Below are positions 11,339-24,550 of a DNA stretch of 64,000 nt, piece after piece. Each line of letters starts with the position of its first letter. Position 1 is the stretch's first letter. Origin of the DNA: Lanius collurio (Eukaryota; Chordata; Aves; Passeriformes; Laniidae). The translations under genes and the position numbers were made by a program. A model generated the notes under the pieces. That model ran no database searches. It saw only the letters and a list, made by a program, of their open reading frames with translations, and was not told the origin of the DNA. The stretch spans positions 2,671,347 through 2,735,346 of the forward strand of contig JACBWW010000051.1 in assembly GCA_020086605.1 (NCBI GenBank), given 5' to 3'.

Positions 11339-14300
11339 TTAAAGTCAGAACTGGTTTCTTTCATGGTAATCCTCAATAGACAGTCTCTGTTCCTTGTTAG
11401 AGCATCTCAGTGTTACAAGGAGGTTTAATGAAAGAACTGGAGGAGAATGGGTAGTATCTTACCATTATTTCCACTGTTTTGTGCTAAATTAGAAAGTTCT
11501 TTTCTCAGAGTTCTGGTACTTTTGAAATTCGAAATTTGTAAACAAGGGAAACCAAGATGCACTGATTGAAACATCTGATAGACACAAATGCCATGACCCT
11601 TAACCAGAGAGTGTCTTTTGCACAGATCTTGGGGTTAGCCAATGTGCTAACTTGGTATCCTGTTTTCTAGGTAATCTTGGGAATGATAATGGCATTTTCT
11701 CCTGAACATTACTCTCTTTAACACAGTATCTGTACTGAAAAGACAACTAAAAACTGTTATGATAAAAACCCCCTATAGCCAACATATATTCATTATTCAT
11801 CATGTACCTTGGAATTCCTTTCCTGTTCTTAAATGCTGTGGAATTGAGCTGTGGGAATGGGAGTGCTGGTTCCTTTTACTTCTTTTTGTCACTGCTTACC
11901 CATATTGCTTACCCTTGACCTCATAAAAACTGAAAGGAGGAAACCCATCTGATTTCTTTTGTAATTGGCTGTAATATGTTATTGCAGCATTGAGGCCTAG
12001 AGCTAATATTTGAAATAACCTGCCTGTGTGAACTTGTAAGCAAGGGGAGTTAATCTCTTTTTTTGTAAAATGGTTCTTGCTAGGTCCAATGGGTTAATAA
12101 ATTAAAAATGTAAGTGGTTTTAGTTGAAAAACCTGTAAATGTGCACTACACACACATAGGTTTATTCTCATTCAGGTATGTGCTTGTCTCAATAAATTGT
12201 AAGCCTCTGTGCTGAAACCATTAGTGAATGTTGCTTCATAGGAGATGTGTTTAATCATCTGGTTTACTTGTCCAAATAGCCAGATTAAATTGGCATTCAA
12301 TCAACAATTAGATACAACATTTGAATTAAAAGCCTTGGTTTAGTGTCAGTTGAAGAATCAGATATGGTTCATACTAGGTAAGATACAGGCAGGCTTGAGG
12401 CATAAATGTGTAGGTTTTGTGCCCCTTTCAATGGACAGAAAATCGTCTGGTACATGATTTAAATGCAGAAACTCAACTGGTTTGTGTATGTGCTTGTTGA
12501 CAGCACGTGGTAGTTCTCTGCTGCACATTTCTGATGTTGTGACTCAGGTAATGGGAAGTTTTCCCACTTGTGGAAATCACTCAGTGGGAGGTCATTCCTT
12601 GTACCTGATATCCTGTCATACATCTTGTTTAAAACATTCTGACAGCAGTCAGTGTCTGTCTTCACCTTTAAATCAAACCATCTAATAATTAGTGTTGATA
12701 ATTAACCCCTTGTCTAATGCCTCGTTTCTGTGACATGCATGTGCAGACATGTGGGAGTGTTTGCATTGTGCTTGTCTGTCAAACACCCACTTCTGTTTTC
12801 TGGGGTAATCTCTGTTCTTGGAGGATCTTTCTTTGCTTAGAGGTGTTTACCTAAGATAAAGGATCAGAGTGCACATGAACATCTGAGCTACTGCAGCCAT
12901 TTTCCCTGCAGTTTGTTCTGCTTTACTGTACAGGAGTCATCTAAATATTACTTTTCCCTATCAGGATGATTGATGCTTCAGATCAAGTGCCTCATTTTAG
13001 TTTGCAGGTCATTATTCAGCATTTCATAATGGTCTTTTTCTCTTGATTACTGATTTGACAACTATTCATCCTCCCCCTGCTCTTAATGTGTTCTTATCTG
13101 CCCTCTTTATGAAGGGGAATGCAAATTGTTGGTAACTGAATTGAAACACTCCAATTTTTTTTTTATTGTTATTTTTTCCCCTACTAATCTCTCCTTTCTA
13201 AATAAATAGTGTTTGTTTTAGAGAGCCAAAGTAATTTTTTTGTTAGATAATGAGCAGCAACTCCTTATTTTCCTGGTTTTAAGTTCAGTTTAGAAAGCAA
13301 ATTTTTTAGAAAATACGTTGGTATGATGATTCTTTGCATTTGAAAGCTGGATATCTTTCTGATTAAACAGTTTTACTGACATGAAATTTGAGATAATGTG
13401 GCAAGTAGATGTAGATTAAGATTTGGTAGCTTTTCTCACTTTTTATATTAACATTAGATGGATAAAAGTGTGATTCATATAGTAAGAAGTTCTATTTGTT
13501 ACATCTCATGCGTGCACTTTCCAGCTGCAGACATCTAGAAATTTATACATTTAAATTTATTCTGACTTTGAGTGGGTGTTAAGATGGGATTAAATTCTGT
13601 AGGAAATAAACATGCTTAAAATAAATAGTCTTTAGAGGCTTTTTGTTCTTTTATTATAAAAAAGCTTGACTTTTTTTAAGGAATTGCAGATATTTTCCTC
13701 AGTATTTTGTTTCTCCTATTAGAAAAGCTAAATACTTTTGACTTGCTGCAAAGCATTTGGTTTTACCATGGCACTGCAACTGCTCCCACAGCTGTTTTGA
13801 GCTGCTCCTGGTGGAACATTTCTGGGTTTGGAAATCTGTTAAGACAAAGTTGCACTCATTCTGTTTTTGCTCATCATGCTTTGTCAGTGAAATACTTAAT
13901 AAAAAAACCTATATTCAGAGCTCAGAAGTCTGATACAGTTCTTGCTGGGTTGCTTTGGTATTTTCCTTAGAGAGATGAAGGTTGTTCAGATTTAAAACCA
14001 GGTTTTGACTGTTCACAGTGACTGAGAGGCTGCTACTTGGAGGCTGCAGCCACTCTGACAGCTGCTTGGGCTGACCACCCCTTCTCTCACTGCTCCTATT
14101 CCCAATAACACCAAGGTGAGATCTTTGATCATCTTGGCATCAAACCAGAGTCCTCCTCAACTCTTCGGTTAAAATTAATGTATCCCTTCCAAATTCAACT
14201 GAGTTTTGGAAATTACAGTTTTAATCCTTCTTTACAGAACATGTGACCTTTTGAGAACGAAATGTTTTGATACATAAATTTGTATTAAAGACAGTAAATA

Positions 14301-14817
14301 AAACTTTCTCTTTAATTCTGTCTGGAGTGAGAGCACATTCTTAGTTTTCCTTTGTCATGCAAGATTTTTGAGTGGCATTCTGCAATCTGTTGATTTTTGT
14401 TATATCTGTGTGGTTACATAATCAAAGGAAGTTGGAGGTAGATGCAGGTGGCAGAAGCTTAAGGAGGAAGCCCTTTAGATGGAATCAGATGTGGGGTAGC
14501 TTGTATGGGAAAAGGCCCCAAGGCCTTTCCTCCTCCAGCCAGGACACACACGTAACCCACACTTCTCTTAATCAAGGCTTACTTTGGTTGTAATGGGGAC
14601 CTAAGAGAAACTCCATCCCAGTGTAAAATATTTATTAGAGTGAGACAACTGCCTTCTATTTCTCCTGTCTAGAAAGCACAGTCTTATTGAGAAATAAAAA
14701 TTTATAATTTGTGTACCTTATTTAATGAAGATGCTGAATAAAACTTCCCTCCCTTACCCTCTCCCTCCCCAAGTCATAAAAGATGACAAGGTTCTTATTG
14801 TTAAGTGATTTAAAAAC

Positions 14818-14846
14818 ATGAGAGCACTTTTCACCTGTGCTCTCAT
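14818..14846. other. Short perfect inverted repeat
   Basis: ATGAGAGCAC and its exact reverse complement GTGCTCTCAT form a 10-bp stem with a 9-base loop. A stem this short could occur by chance in a window of this size. Confidence 0.6.
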
Positions 14847-15079
14847 CTGTGTTGAAGTTGTTAATAATGGAGCAATGTAGCAGCATTACTCGGCTAGCAA
14901 ATAAATAAAAGTACAAACCTTTACAGCAGTCTTCTGTAAGTATGCTTTTAGGAAAGGAAAATGTAAGAAAGACAAACCCAAACCTAATATTCCTCCTCTG
15001 ATTTGTACTCTAATATCAGTCAAGTGCCCTTTTGAGCAGTAATAGCAAGATGACCTGATAAACAGGAATTAAACCAAAA

Positions 15080-15120
15080 CTTTGTGTATATTAGATCTAA
15101 AGGATCTAATATACACAAAG
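15080..15120. repeat. Perfect 18-bp inverted repeat (hairpin) in the intron
   Basis: The left arm CTTTGTGTATATTAGATC (15080-15097) and right arm GATCTAATATACACAAAG (15103-15120) are exact reverse complements separated by the five bases TAAAG. It is followed directly by a short GGAA-type repeat. It is too short for a typical pre-miRNA stem unless the flanks pair as well, and I see no flanking target duplication. Confidence 0.9.
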
Positions 15121-15149
15121 AAGGAAGGAAGGAAGAGACAGAAGGAAGT
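15119..15149. repeat. AAGG simple repeat
   Basis: Four AAGG units followed by imperfect purine-rich copies, abutting the right arm of the 18-bp hairpin. Confidence 0.7.
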
Positions 15150-18100
15150 CTCTTTAGAAGTGGATTTTCAGGGAAACAGTGGGATTGACTTTCAATCTTT
15201 GGGGTACTTCTATTTAAATATGCATAAATTGTTTTCTCTTGGTATTTTGTGATTTTTGTTATTGTTTTGAGTTTGGTTTGTAATGTTTCGGGGGGGGTGT
15301 TTTGATTTTTTTTTTTTTTTCCTTTTGAGCAACAAGCTCTCTGGTTTGCAAATGCTAGTTTAAATCAGTTGTGATAATCTCTTCCTTCTCACTTCCCTTT
15401 CATTCCCCTTCCATCCTATTTTTTTGGCATTTTAGCCCTTTATATCTTCATCCACTGTGACTTTGCTGGGCGTGGTTGGGTGCTCCGACCTTCTGACTGA
15501 CCATTGAGAGTCAGTGTCTGACACAGACTTACTGAGCAAAGGTTCATCTTCATCTCTCCTCACCTGCTGGACCAGTTAGGAAGCTGTGATGGTGTCAGAG
15601 GACTCCAGTAATAATTAATAACAACAGTGCTGGCAAACACAGCACTGTTCTAATATTCATATGTATTTGTAGAATAAACAACAGCTAAACATAATATGTG
15701 AATTCTCTGTACACACAGTTTCTCTCAGGGAATAACTTTTTATTCTTGGCAGTTTCTCTCAAATGATCATTATTAAAAATCAGCATTTGTTTACAGTTTA
15801 AATTAGAGACTCAGAATGCAGGGATTTCTGATGAAAATATATAAGTATATATAGACTTATGCTCTTTTTTTCCCCTTTTTTGCTCCCTTATTTAGCTTTC
15901 AAAAAGAATTTCTATTTTTACAACTTGTCTACTGGACTCCTCATTAGCTGATGATTAAGTTAAACTAGGTTCTTTTTTTTAACCATTTGCAAAGCTACAT
16001 GCTCATTATAAAAGGATACTTCTAAAAAGTAGATTATATCAATATGTAGTAAGCACACACTGAATAAAAGAAAATTTTAAAAAACCCTCAGGTCTACTCT
16101 AAAATAGGCTTAGTGACCATTTTCATGCAAATACCTTTTCAGAAGAACTTCAAAATTAATACAAATTATGCTTTCTATACTTCATAGTTTCAATTTGCTA
16201 TCAAGCAAAAAGACCTTGTGCTTCAACTAAAGTCCTGTTTGCTCATCTTCTGGTGCTGGGGCCTGACTGAGTGTTGAACAAAGCTCTTTTTTTGTGTATT
16301 TTTTTTTCCCCTCATCCCTTTACTCTGCTATGCAATAGAATTCTAAGACTTTGGATACCAAAAATGATAATTTTTGATCCTATAAACCCTTCTCCATTTT
16401 CTCATACACACATGTGCACGCACTCTTCTTAGAAGTTTGTAATATTTACACACATCTGTGGATGCTCTTTCTCATATTAAAATCTACTGTAAAGGGAAAT
16501 AATGTACTCCATGGAGATGACATAATAATTTTAGTTTTAAAAAAAGATATTTAAAATGAAAATAATTATTGATTAATTCTAATAATGAAAATGGATAACA
16601 CTGAGCAAATTGTGTAAATTTTTTCCACCGTCTATGTGTTCTTTTCTTCAAAAGGATCTACAGTTCAACTGATGTTTTTTAGGATCTGGTTTTCAGCAAG
16701 AAGTGTTTGGAAGGGAGGCTGCTGAGTTGTGAGTGTTCTCAACCTGGAAGATATTTAGATGCTTTTCTAATACATCTATTAACATTGAAATGTTGGATTT
16801 ACAAAGCTTTTTCATTTGATCTGTGTTTGAATTAGGTATCTGTCCCTGCATCCAAGGCATGTTCTAGAAAATGATTCTTTAGCTGTAGTCCTGAATTTGC
16901 ATTAGTGAATATCATTTTGTTTCTGTGAACTTGGGAGCCCCTCTAAAGCTTGTTTTTTGGGAAAGAGACATTAGGCCATTTTCCTCCCTTCCTCTTTTCT
17001 CATAATACAGGAAGAAAGAACTATTTAAATAAAACGGAGTTCAGCAAATATTTAACAGACAACAGCATTTATTTTGGATTATACGTTGTTGAACTCTCCA
17101 ATGCCACATGTTTTTAAGGTGTGCGTCCTCAGAAAAAATAAGGCAAGGATCAGATATTTGTATTTTAGTGGAGTGTGGGGAAGATGGGTTAAGCACCAGG
17201 GGGTATTCACTGCTCCAGTGCACAAGTCAGTTTTCAGCTCAAATGCATTGGGGAGAGGTGTTAGGTGTGTTTTTGTTTACTCTGTAATTGTCATTTGTGC
17301 TGTATTTTTTTTCCCCCATGTTCTTTTGAAATGTCTTACTACAGGGGACTAAATTCTAGGCTCGAGTGGACAGCTGGTTGATCTGTGGTGATGATTGCTG
17401 TGTTTACACTTGCTCTGTCCTCCCTGTTTTTTCTCCTAATACCTTCAATGGATTATGTGAATTTTAGAAGCTTTTAGAATATTAAGGCTGGACCCAAATG
17501 CACACACTTCACAAAGTAAGAAAAACATATGGAAACTTTAAAACAAACAAAACCACCACCCAAAGGTCATTGTTTTCCTTTGAGAACCTCAGGGGTTTTG
17601 GAGTTGAGTCAGAGTGATGATGACCATTTCATTTAAAGCCTATAAATCAGTAGAAGAATGAAATGATAAGGGAGTATAATTGGGTAAGCAGGGCCCAACA
17701 TTTGTTCTTTTTGTTTCATATTATTTGTCTCTGGATTCAGAGTTCCAGGTCAGAGGATCTACCCATTGTGGCCTGCTGTGGAGTTACTCATTAACTTTCA
17801 TCGTAGTATTTCTGCATTGATCCCAGTAATCTGTCCTCCAATTAAGCATATTCTGAAGTTCTGGAAACATCAATAGACAGAAAATCTATGATTTCCACTG
17901 ATTTGCAGTGACTGTGGGAATTCAGCATCCATGTTAAAAGCAGATGCCAGCTTCTCTCTGGGTTTGGGAAACTGGCTTTGGTTTCTAGCCATTAGGTCTG
18001 GTGATGTCCTTTTCTGTGTTGCTGAAACACCCATGATACCCAGTGTTTTTCTGTACAGATTTAATTAGTTAAGTCTGTTCTGTGAACTGTCAATCTCAGT

Positions 18101-21100
18101 AAAGCTCTTCAAGCATCTGCCTGTATAATTTCATCTTCTGTCATGAATTTTGACTTGGTGGTGGTTCCTAAACCCTTTCCTACCTTTTAGTTTGTCTCTA
18201 GTGGAAGCAAAATATGCCCCAGCAATACCCTTTATGCCCCAGTGATGTGGATAAAGAAAGGTTGAAGAGACAGTGACTTGTATAAACACTATTTCATGTT
18301 TGTACACCCAACTTGAAATTAGCTTTTGCTAGTAGCAGTCAGTTCCCGTTGAGGTGCTGATCTTTTAAGATTCTGAAATGGTTTCAGAGTCTAGATAGCT
18401 GATTAGACAAAACAGCATGCAGATATCTTTATATATTGCCTTTTTTTTTTTTTTTTTCCATATGAGAGCTTAGCTGGAAGTGACTTACAGTGAGTGCAAA
18501 AGTACATGTCTGTGAATGTAGACCATATTGGAAACAGAGATTTACTGTCCCGAAGTGTAATGCTTACTCAGCCATCTGATGAGAATTGAGCATTAAACAG
18601 TTTGAGAGGGATGCATAAAGCTGTTTTATTACAAGATGCTGTTATGAATTGTAGCAGCTTTCCTTATGCTATGCTGCTGTTGCCAAACAAGTTGCATGAA
18701 TGTAAGCAGTTTTATTTGTAATTACTTGCTTACATTTCCTTAGAATAGTTGGGTTATAGCTGTTTGTGATTTCTGCTCCTCCACTGGTGGCAATCTCTCC
18801 ATCCCGTTTAATTCAGAATGAAAAGATACCTTTTTAAAACTGTTTGGAGAAAAGCCTCTCTGAGGAATCCTGCTGCTACTGTGTGAGGTGGAGTGGGCTC
18901 AGATGTTTGTGTGTGTGGTAGAACCTTGTTAAAAAGGGTGCAGAAAGCTCAAAAAGCCAGTTGGCTGTTTCTTAGTAATGCACTGAAAACTAAAGAGATT
19001 TCATTTTAGCTGAATTTAAGCCGATCCAGAAAATAGAGAAATAAATCACTCACCTAAAGAAATGTTTTGGAAAATACAGTAGTTAAGACCTATACTGTTT
19101 TCTAAACTTTAGTCAAAACCTGGATGTTACAAATCGAATTTAACACTTGAAACTGTTCTTGACAGAGCACTGAAGGCAGTTCCCATTGTCTTGCCTTTTT
19201 GTAGCTACAGTTGCTTTTGATGCTGCTGCTGAACTGTGTTTTCCTTATGACAGTCAAGTGTGTTCCTTATGATGATCACTACTTTAACAAAGATACTTGT
19301 TTGAAGTAGATTGCAGGAGAAGGACAGTTTGATCCTCAGTGCTGAAATGTCTCTCCAGTGTAGTTTGTCCAGTGTAATTTTGAATGTCAAATCTTGGTCT
19401 TCTGTTGATTGCTCTGGAAGATTCTTCCTCAGCTTAAAAAAAAAACAAATGACTTGGAAGATCTTACTGATATCTCTTTTATTCTTTGCATTGCTCCTTC
19501 TATCCAGGTTCTGAGCCTAGGTATGCCTGGCCAATCCTAGTGTTGTTAGACATCTTTTAGCTACATATCCATCACTCTCATCTTCTTTCTTTCCTTATCA
19601 CCTCATTTTTCCACTCTTACATTTGGAATCTTGGTAGTTGCTGTTTGCCAAGTTTCTTCTCTTGGCATGTTATTCCCATGTATTCACATGTCACCTAAAG
19701 CTCATGGAAATATTCCTGTATGATGGGTTCACACTGAGCACTGCAGCTGAGGGGGTTTGGTTTGGCAGCTCCACCAGCACTTGCAGAATATAAAGAAATG
19801 TCTAACATTGAGGCAATTTGAACAGCTGGCTAGCATCAACTATTTTTTCCACTATTCCACGTGAAAAACATAAAGTAGCAGGTGGTCAGTTTTTACCTAG
19901 AAGTGAGCAAGTTGTCTGCTGTCTGTGGAAACAAGTTGAAATTTTGATTATGAAACTGATATTCATAATCATCTTTGATTATATGAAATGGTAGAGGCTC
20001 AGTTGCAGGATGACTCAGTTCAGTATAACTTTGTCTTCTCAAATGCATGAATCAACTCAATTTGTTTAAATATTGAAGTAAAAATTATCAGTATTTTAGG
20101 TTTTGCTATTTAGGCCGGAAGCAATGTTAGTCAGATAATTAAAAAAAAAAAAAGACCATGTAGAACAAATTGCATAAATGTTATTTCTTCAAGCAAATGG
20201 CCACTCTGTGGCAGCTGCTCTAGAACTGGATACTCACTTTTTAAAATTACCTCCAGTAGAGTACTGTGTTTTAAGGATGACAGTTTAAGATGGCATATTA
20301 AATATTATAAATATAATATAATATTCACATTATGTAGTTAAAATACAAAAAAAATTTTTATAGATGGTAGTCAATTTGATTTCATAGCAATATCTGATTT
20401 TCTTTTGAAGTTTTTCAGTCCCTAAGATAGGCATTTGAATGATACTGAAGAAAAGCTCAAATGGCACTTAGTCTCTGTGGGGAATGTATTACCTTTGACT
20501 AAAATTATTCACAATGTGCTAAAAGTTTACCACACAAAAAGTGGTTGTGTGGACTTCCTTCTTGCTTAGGTAATCTTACCAAAGAGAGAGGTGGAAAGAG
20601 TAGTATTAGTCACATAGTTTCTCTTTTTGGGGGGTGGGTTTTAGTTTCTAGTGTGTCTGCTAAACTTGCTGCAAATATATTTTGACACTAATATTAAAGT
20701 CATTCAGCAAATAAAATTTTGTATATGACTAGGCAACTATGTGTGTGTGCTCCTATTAAGTTCATTTCTGAATTCTTACAAAAAATAAAACGCATTATTA
20801 CCAGTATTTGCTTCGAGCAATTTATAAAGTAGATGGTTAATAATATGAGGAATGATATATCACAGCTGTAATGCCATGTCTTCCAAAGTTAATGAATACT
20901 TAGAGTTTTCATAATGAAAAATTAAAATAAGGTTAAAGTGGTTTATAAGGCTGCCTACAGATCCAGCAGAAGTCTAATTAGAAGAAAGAACATTAAATTT
21001 GAGGGACTTGGAAATATATATTGCCTAATATTATATATGGACTAAAATCCTGCACTTGTGTTTAGGATTGTTCAAATGTGGACGATTCAACCAGAGCACA

Positions 21101-22611
21101 TCACAGAAAAATGAAATGTTATTTGCTCTCTGAAATCACTGTGTACACAACAGATTGTGGGTTTAGATGTCTTCAGCACTTCAGTTATGTGAGCCTCTCT
21201 TGTTGACTCAGTGCAACAATCTCTCATCTGTGTTTGCCTGTTTCTTTACCATTTCTGAAGTGAAATGCCCCTTTGTGCTTGTGTTTCCTATTAACAAAGC
21301 TAATGAAGCTTTTGTGGCTGTGCCGTGGTGGTTTTGGGGCAGCTGAGGCGCTGCTTTAAGGGCTGCTGGAAGGGCCCCACCACAGCTGGGTGGGCTTTGG
21401 GAGGTGGTTCTGCACAGGTGAGGCTCAGCTGCATTCCTGGAATTCACCCTCAAAGAAAACCTTCAACTTCCATGGTGCTGTTTGGCTTCCGAGCCCCAGA
21501 AGCTGCTGTGGCGTGTTCAGTTCCTGTGGTGGGGCGGGGTGGGACAGGTGAGGCACTGCTGGAAGGGAGGGAGCTGCCTTCTCTTCCCACAAGTGCTGGC
21601 CCAGCTGGGAAGGCTGGCAGCAGGGAACTGAGATGAGCCTTGTGACACTGCACTTCCCTGAACTTGATTTTCCGTTTTGTGTAATGCAGAATGACTGTAA
21701 TTGAAAATGTATTTGGAATAACTTGCCTTTGTGGTTATCAAATATGTCAGCTTTGCTTTTCATGTTTGTAAGTCGAGTTTGTAACTCTCATAAGCTGTTA
21801 TTGCACGACAGACTCCTCCATCTTAATTTCAGTCTCTTAAATTCATCTTCTTCTTCAGTTTTTTGACAGCCTAACAATGTTACACCTTGATCCCAGTATA
21901 TCTATCCCACAGGGGGTTTGCTGTGTGCTGTTTTTTGTGGCCATCACTACACTGGCAGAACAGTTCTTGTTAACAAAATTCCTCTGAAGTATTGTTTTAG
22001 AGTGGATTTTTTGTTGATCTCTCTCTTTTCTCATTATGTCTACAGCTTGCAAAGGTATAATGGAATAGAATGTATCTAGTTTTTCTCCAGTATCTCTTCT
22101 ACTCCTGAGGATTTCAGTATTCAGTTTAAGGAAATGTATACCAAAAACTGTTTTAGAAGTGTGGCAACTTATCCTCTTAATCACACAGATGTGATATTTA
22201 TAAAACAGAAACTTTGGCATTTCAAAACATGATGATGATGATCTGTAGAATAAGAGGGCAAAGGAAGAACTTGGAATAAACAGAATAACTTGAGAGAATA
22301 AAGAAACCTGAAGTTAAGAGATGATTTTTACAGTGGTAATATTGTGTTGTAAGAGATACAGATATTGATTAAGAGTACTGATTCAGTTATTGAATCTAAA
22401 GTATCAATTTGCTCAGCTGTGGAGTAGTGAAGAACAGGGACTTAATTTAGATTCATTTCTTTCCTGAAAATCATGATTTTTTTGTATCATATCATGGTTT
22501 TGAATTAGAATTTAATTTAAATTTGATTTAAATTATTTTAATTACCCCAGCATCATGATTTTTTGTATCCTTATTGTTTATAGTTGGAGCAGGTGAAGTT
22601 GATAATCCTTT

Positions 22612-22775
22612 TCATAGAATGGCTTGGATTGGAGGGGACATTAAAACCTTGTACCAAGCCCACTGCCTTGGGCAGGGACACCTTCCTCCAGACCAGGTTG
22701 CTCATACTCCATCCAACCTGGCCTCAGCAATTTCCATGGAAGGGAACCACAGCCTCCCTGGGCAGCCTTTCTGTT
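22612..22775 (-). mobile_element. CR1 LINE 3' fragment, antisense to TENM2
   Basis: The + strand begins TCATAGAATGGCTTGGATTG and continues through GGGCAGGGACACCTTCCTCC, AGACCAGGTTGCTCA, CCATCCAACCTGGCC and CTCCCTGGGCAGCCT. This ordered set is the reverse complement of the 3' end of avian CR1 elements as I know the family. The copy is short, 5'-truncated and diverged, with no coding capacity. It lies immediately after a direct repeat of ATCATGATTTTTTGTATC-like sequence (near 22470 and 22554). Confidence 0.85.
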
Positions 22776-24353
22776 TAGAAGAAGTGGGAGTGACCATTGC
22801 AGATAGCAGAAAAATTACAGTTCTGAGTGTATTTGCCAGGCATGGGAAAGACTTGGGTACTTGTGTGCACCAGGGATGTACAAACCAATAAATGGCTCAA
22901 ATTGATAGAGATTTACTTTAGATCCTCTTCAGGTGATGGAAATAACATGCTGCAAGAGAGGAGTTATGCTCACATATCAAAAAAATGCTGTTGCAGAAAT
23001 GCACAGTAAATTTCCACAAACTATTGAATAAATTAAGCCCCTGGACACATTTATGGTACTGTTTTCAAAACAGAAATTAAAATCTGTGTCTCTGGAGGTC
23101 ATATGACTGCTTAGCAGGGAAACAGACTCAATGTTATTGGTAGCATCAGTGAATACCAAATATGCTTTTTTAAAAATAAGATGTATTGTACCTCATATGT
23201 TTACTACATTTAGTCCAGCAGTATAATTTACTTAATGCTCTGCAATATTCCTGGAAAAAAAAGCCAAATTGTTTGGCTTGAATTCATCTCGTTCATATGT
23301 AATAAGATGACTAAAGTAAGTACTTCATTTATTGTTTGCTCTTGTAAGAGAATGTCTTACTGAGATGATGCATCTCAGAGGCCTTTACCACTTCATCTTT
23401 CAAGACAGAGGGTGAAGTTGAGCTAAATCTCTGCACAAACTTTACTTCCTACAGCCTTTTTGCTGAAAGGTATTTTTCTGCAGTCAGCAACTCCAAGAAC
23501 AGAGTTGGTGCTGCACTTGGTCTTTGGCAGCCACAAACCTCCCCATGAAAGAACCAAAAGAAAACTTTTAGCAGGGTGAGCAGCTAAAGGAAGGAGTAGA
23601 CCCTGTTGCATGAGAGGGCAAACTGGGATTTCTTATCATTTAATTTCCTCCTGTTCCACTTAAAAACATTTTTCTACGGACTATCTTAAATTCCTTATGA
23701 CTCCAGGTTGTAAATTAACATACGGCATAATCTGAAATGCAGATGAGGGGAGAGAGGGCACTTGTGGAAAGTGGCTTCTTGTCTTACTGTCAAGGAGACT
23801 GTTATGCTTGAAGTTTTATATTTCTGCTGAAATCCATAGATATTTTTGGATCTGCAGGTGGTAGAGTGTGTCTGTCAAATTTTCTTTTTTTTTTTTTTTT
23901 TTCTTTGAATGAATTCTTTGCAAGAATCTTGGTGAAATATTTTGAATGCATTTGTGGGTTTTTTTCCTTTTTTTTCTCTATAGTCACCATTCAATTACAT
24001 CATTTTTTTTTTATTTTCTTATCTCAGTGGTCCTTTCTTAAAGACTTCTAAGCTGCACAGAAGGATACTGGTAAATAAAGACTTGTAAAATCACAGAAAA
24101 AAAAGAAATCTAGTGAATTTAAAGAAGTGACAGTATCTTCTGTGTTGAAAAGGCAAAGTAAATTTTGAGATATGAGGATTGCCATGGAAGAGAGTTACCA
24201 AGATAAAGAGAAGATGAACAAGGCTGGTCAGGAATAGTGCTGAAAGAGGCTAAAGAAAAAAAGATGTCAGTGTATAAAGTAATAAGGCTGGGGGTTCTCC
24301 TGGCTGGTGCTGGCTGGGATCTGAGGCTCAGACCCAAGAAGCCGTGGCCGGCC
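22776..24353. other. Intron sequence without recognised features
   Basis: AT-rich intron with a T run at about 23882-23902 and several shorter T-rich patches to 24013. The few open frames are low-complexity (Phe- or Lys-rich) and come from these runs. Nothing coding or structural was recognised. Confidence 0.6.
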
Positions 24354-24550
24354 CAGAGAGGTGATCCTGTGAGGAACCGTCTGCAGAGGTGATCCCGTGA
24401 GGAACCGTCTACAGAGGTGATCCCGTGAGGAACCCTCTGCAGAGGTGATCCCGTGAGGAACCGTCTGCAGAGGTGATCCCGTGAGGAACCACCCAGAGAG
24501 GTGATCCTGTCAGGAACCCTCTGCAGAGGTGATCCCGTCAGGAACCGTCT
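24354..24550. repeat. 28-bp minisatellite, about 7 copies
   Basis: Tandem units of CAGAGGTGATCCCGTGAGGA followed by ACCGTCTG. The first four full copies have a period of 28, the fifth is a few bases shorter, and the last two carry GTCAGGAA instead of GTGAGGAA. The array sits at the edge of a GC-rich patch that looks like a mobile element, and it may belong to that element. Confidence 0.92.

Noticed and set aside
21310..21640. GC-rich patch as a possible promoter or exon
   Set aside because: CpG is not enriched in a CpG-island manner, and open frames on both strands carry no domain.
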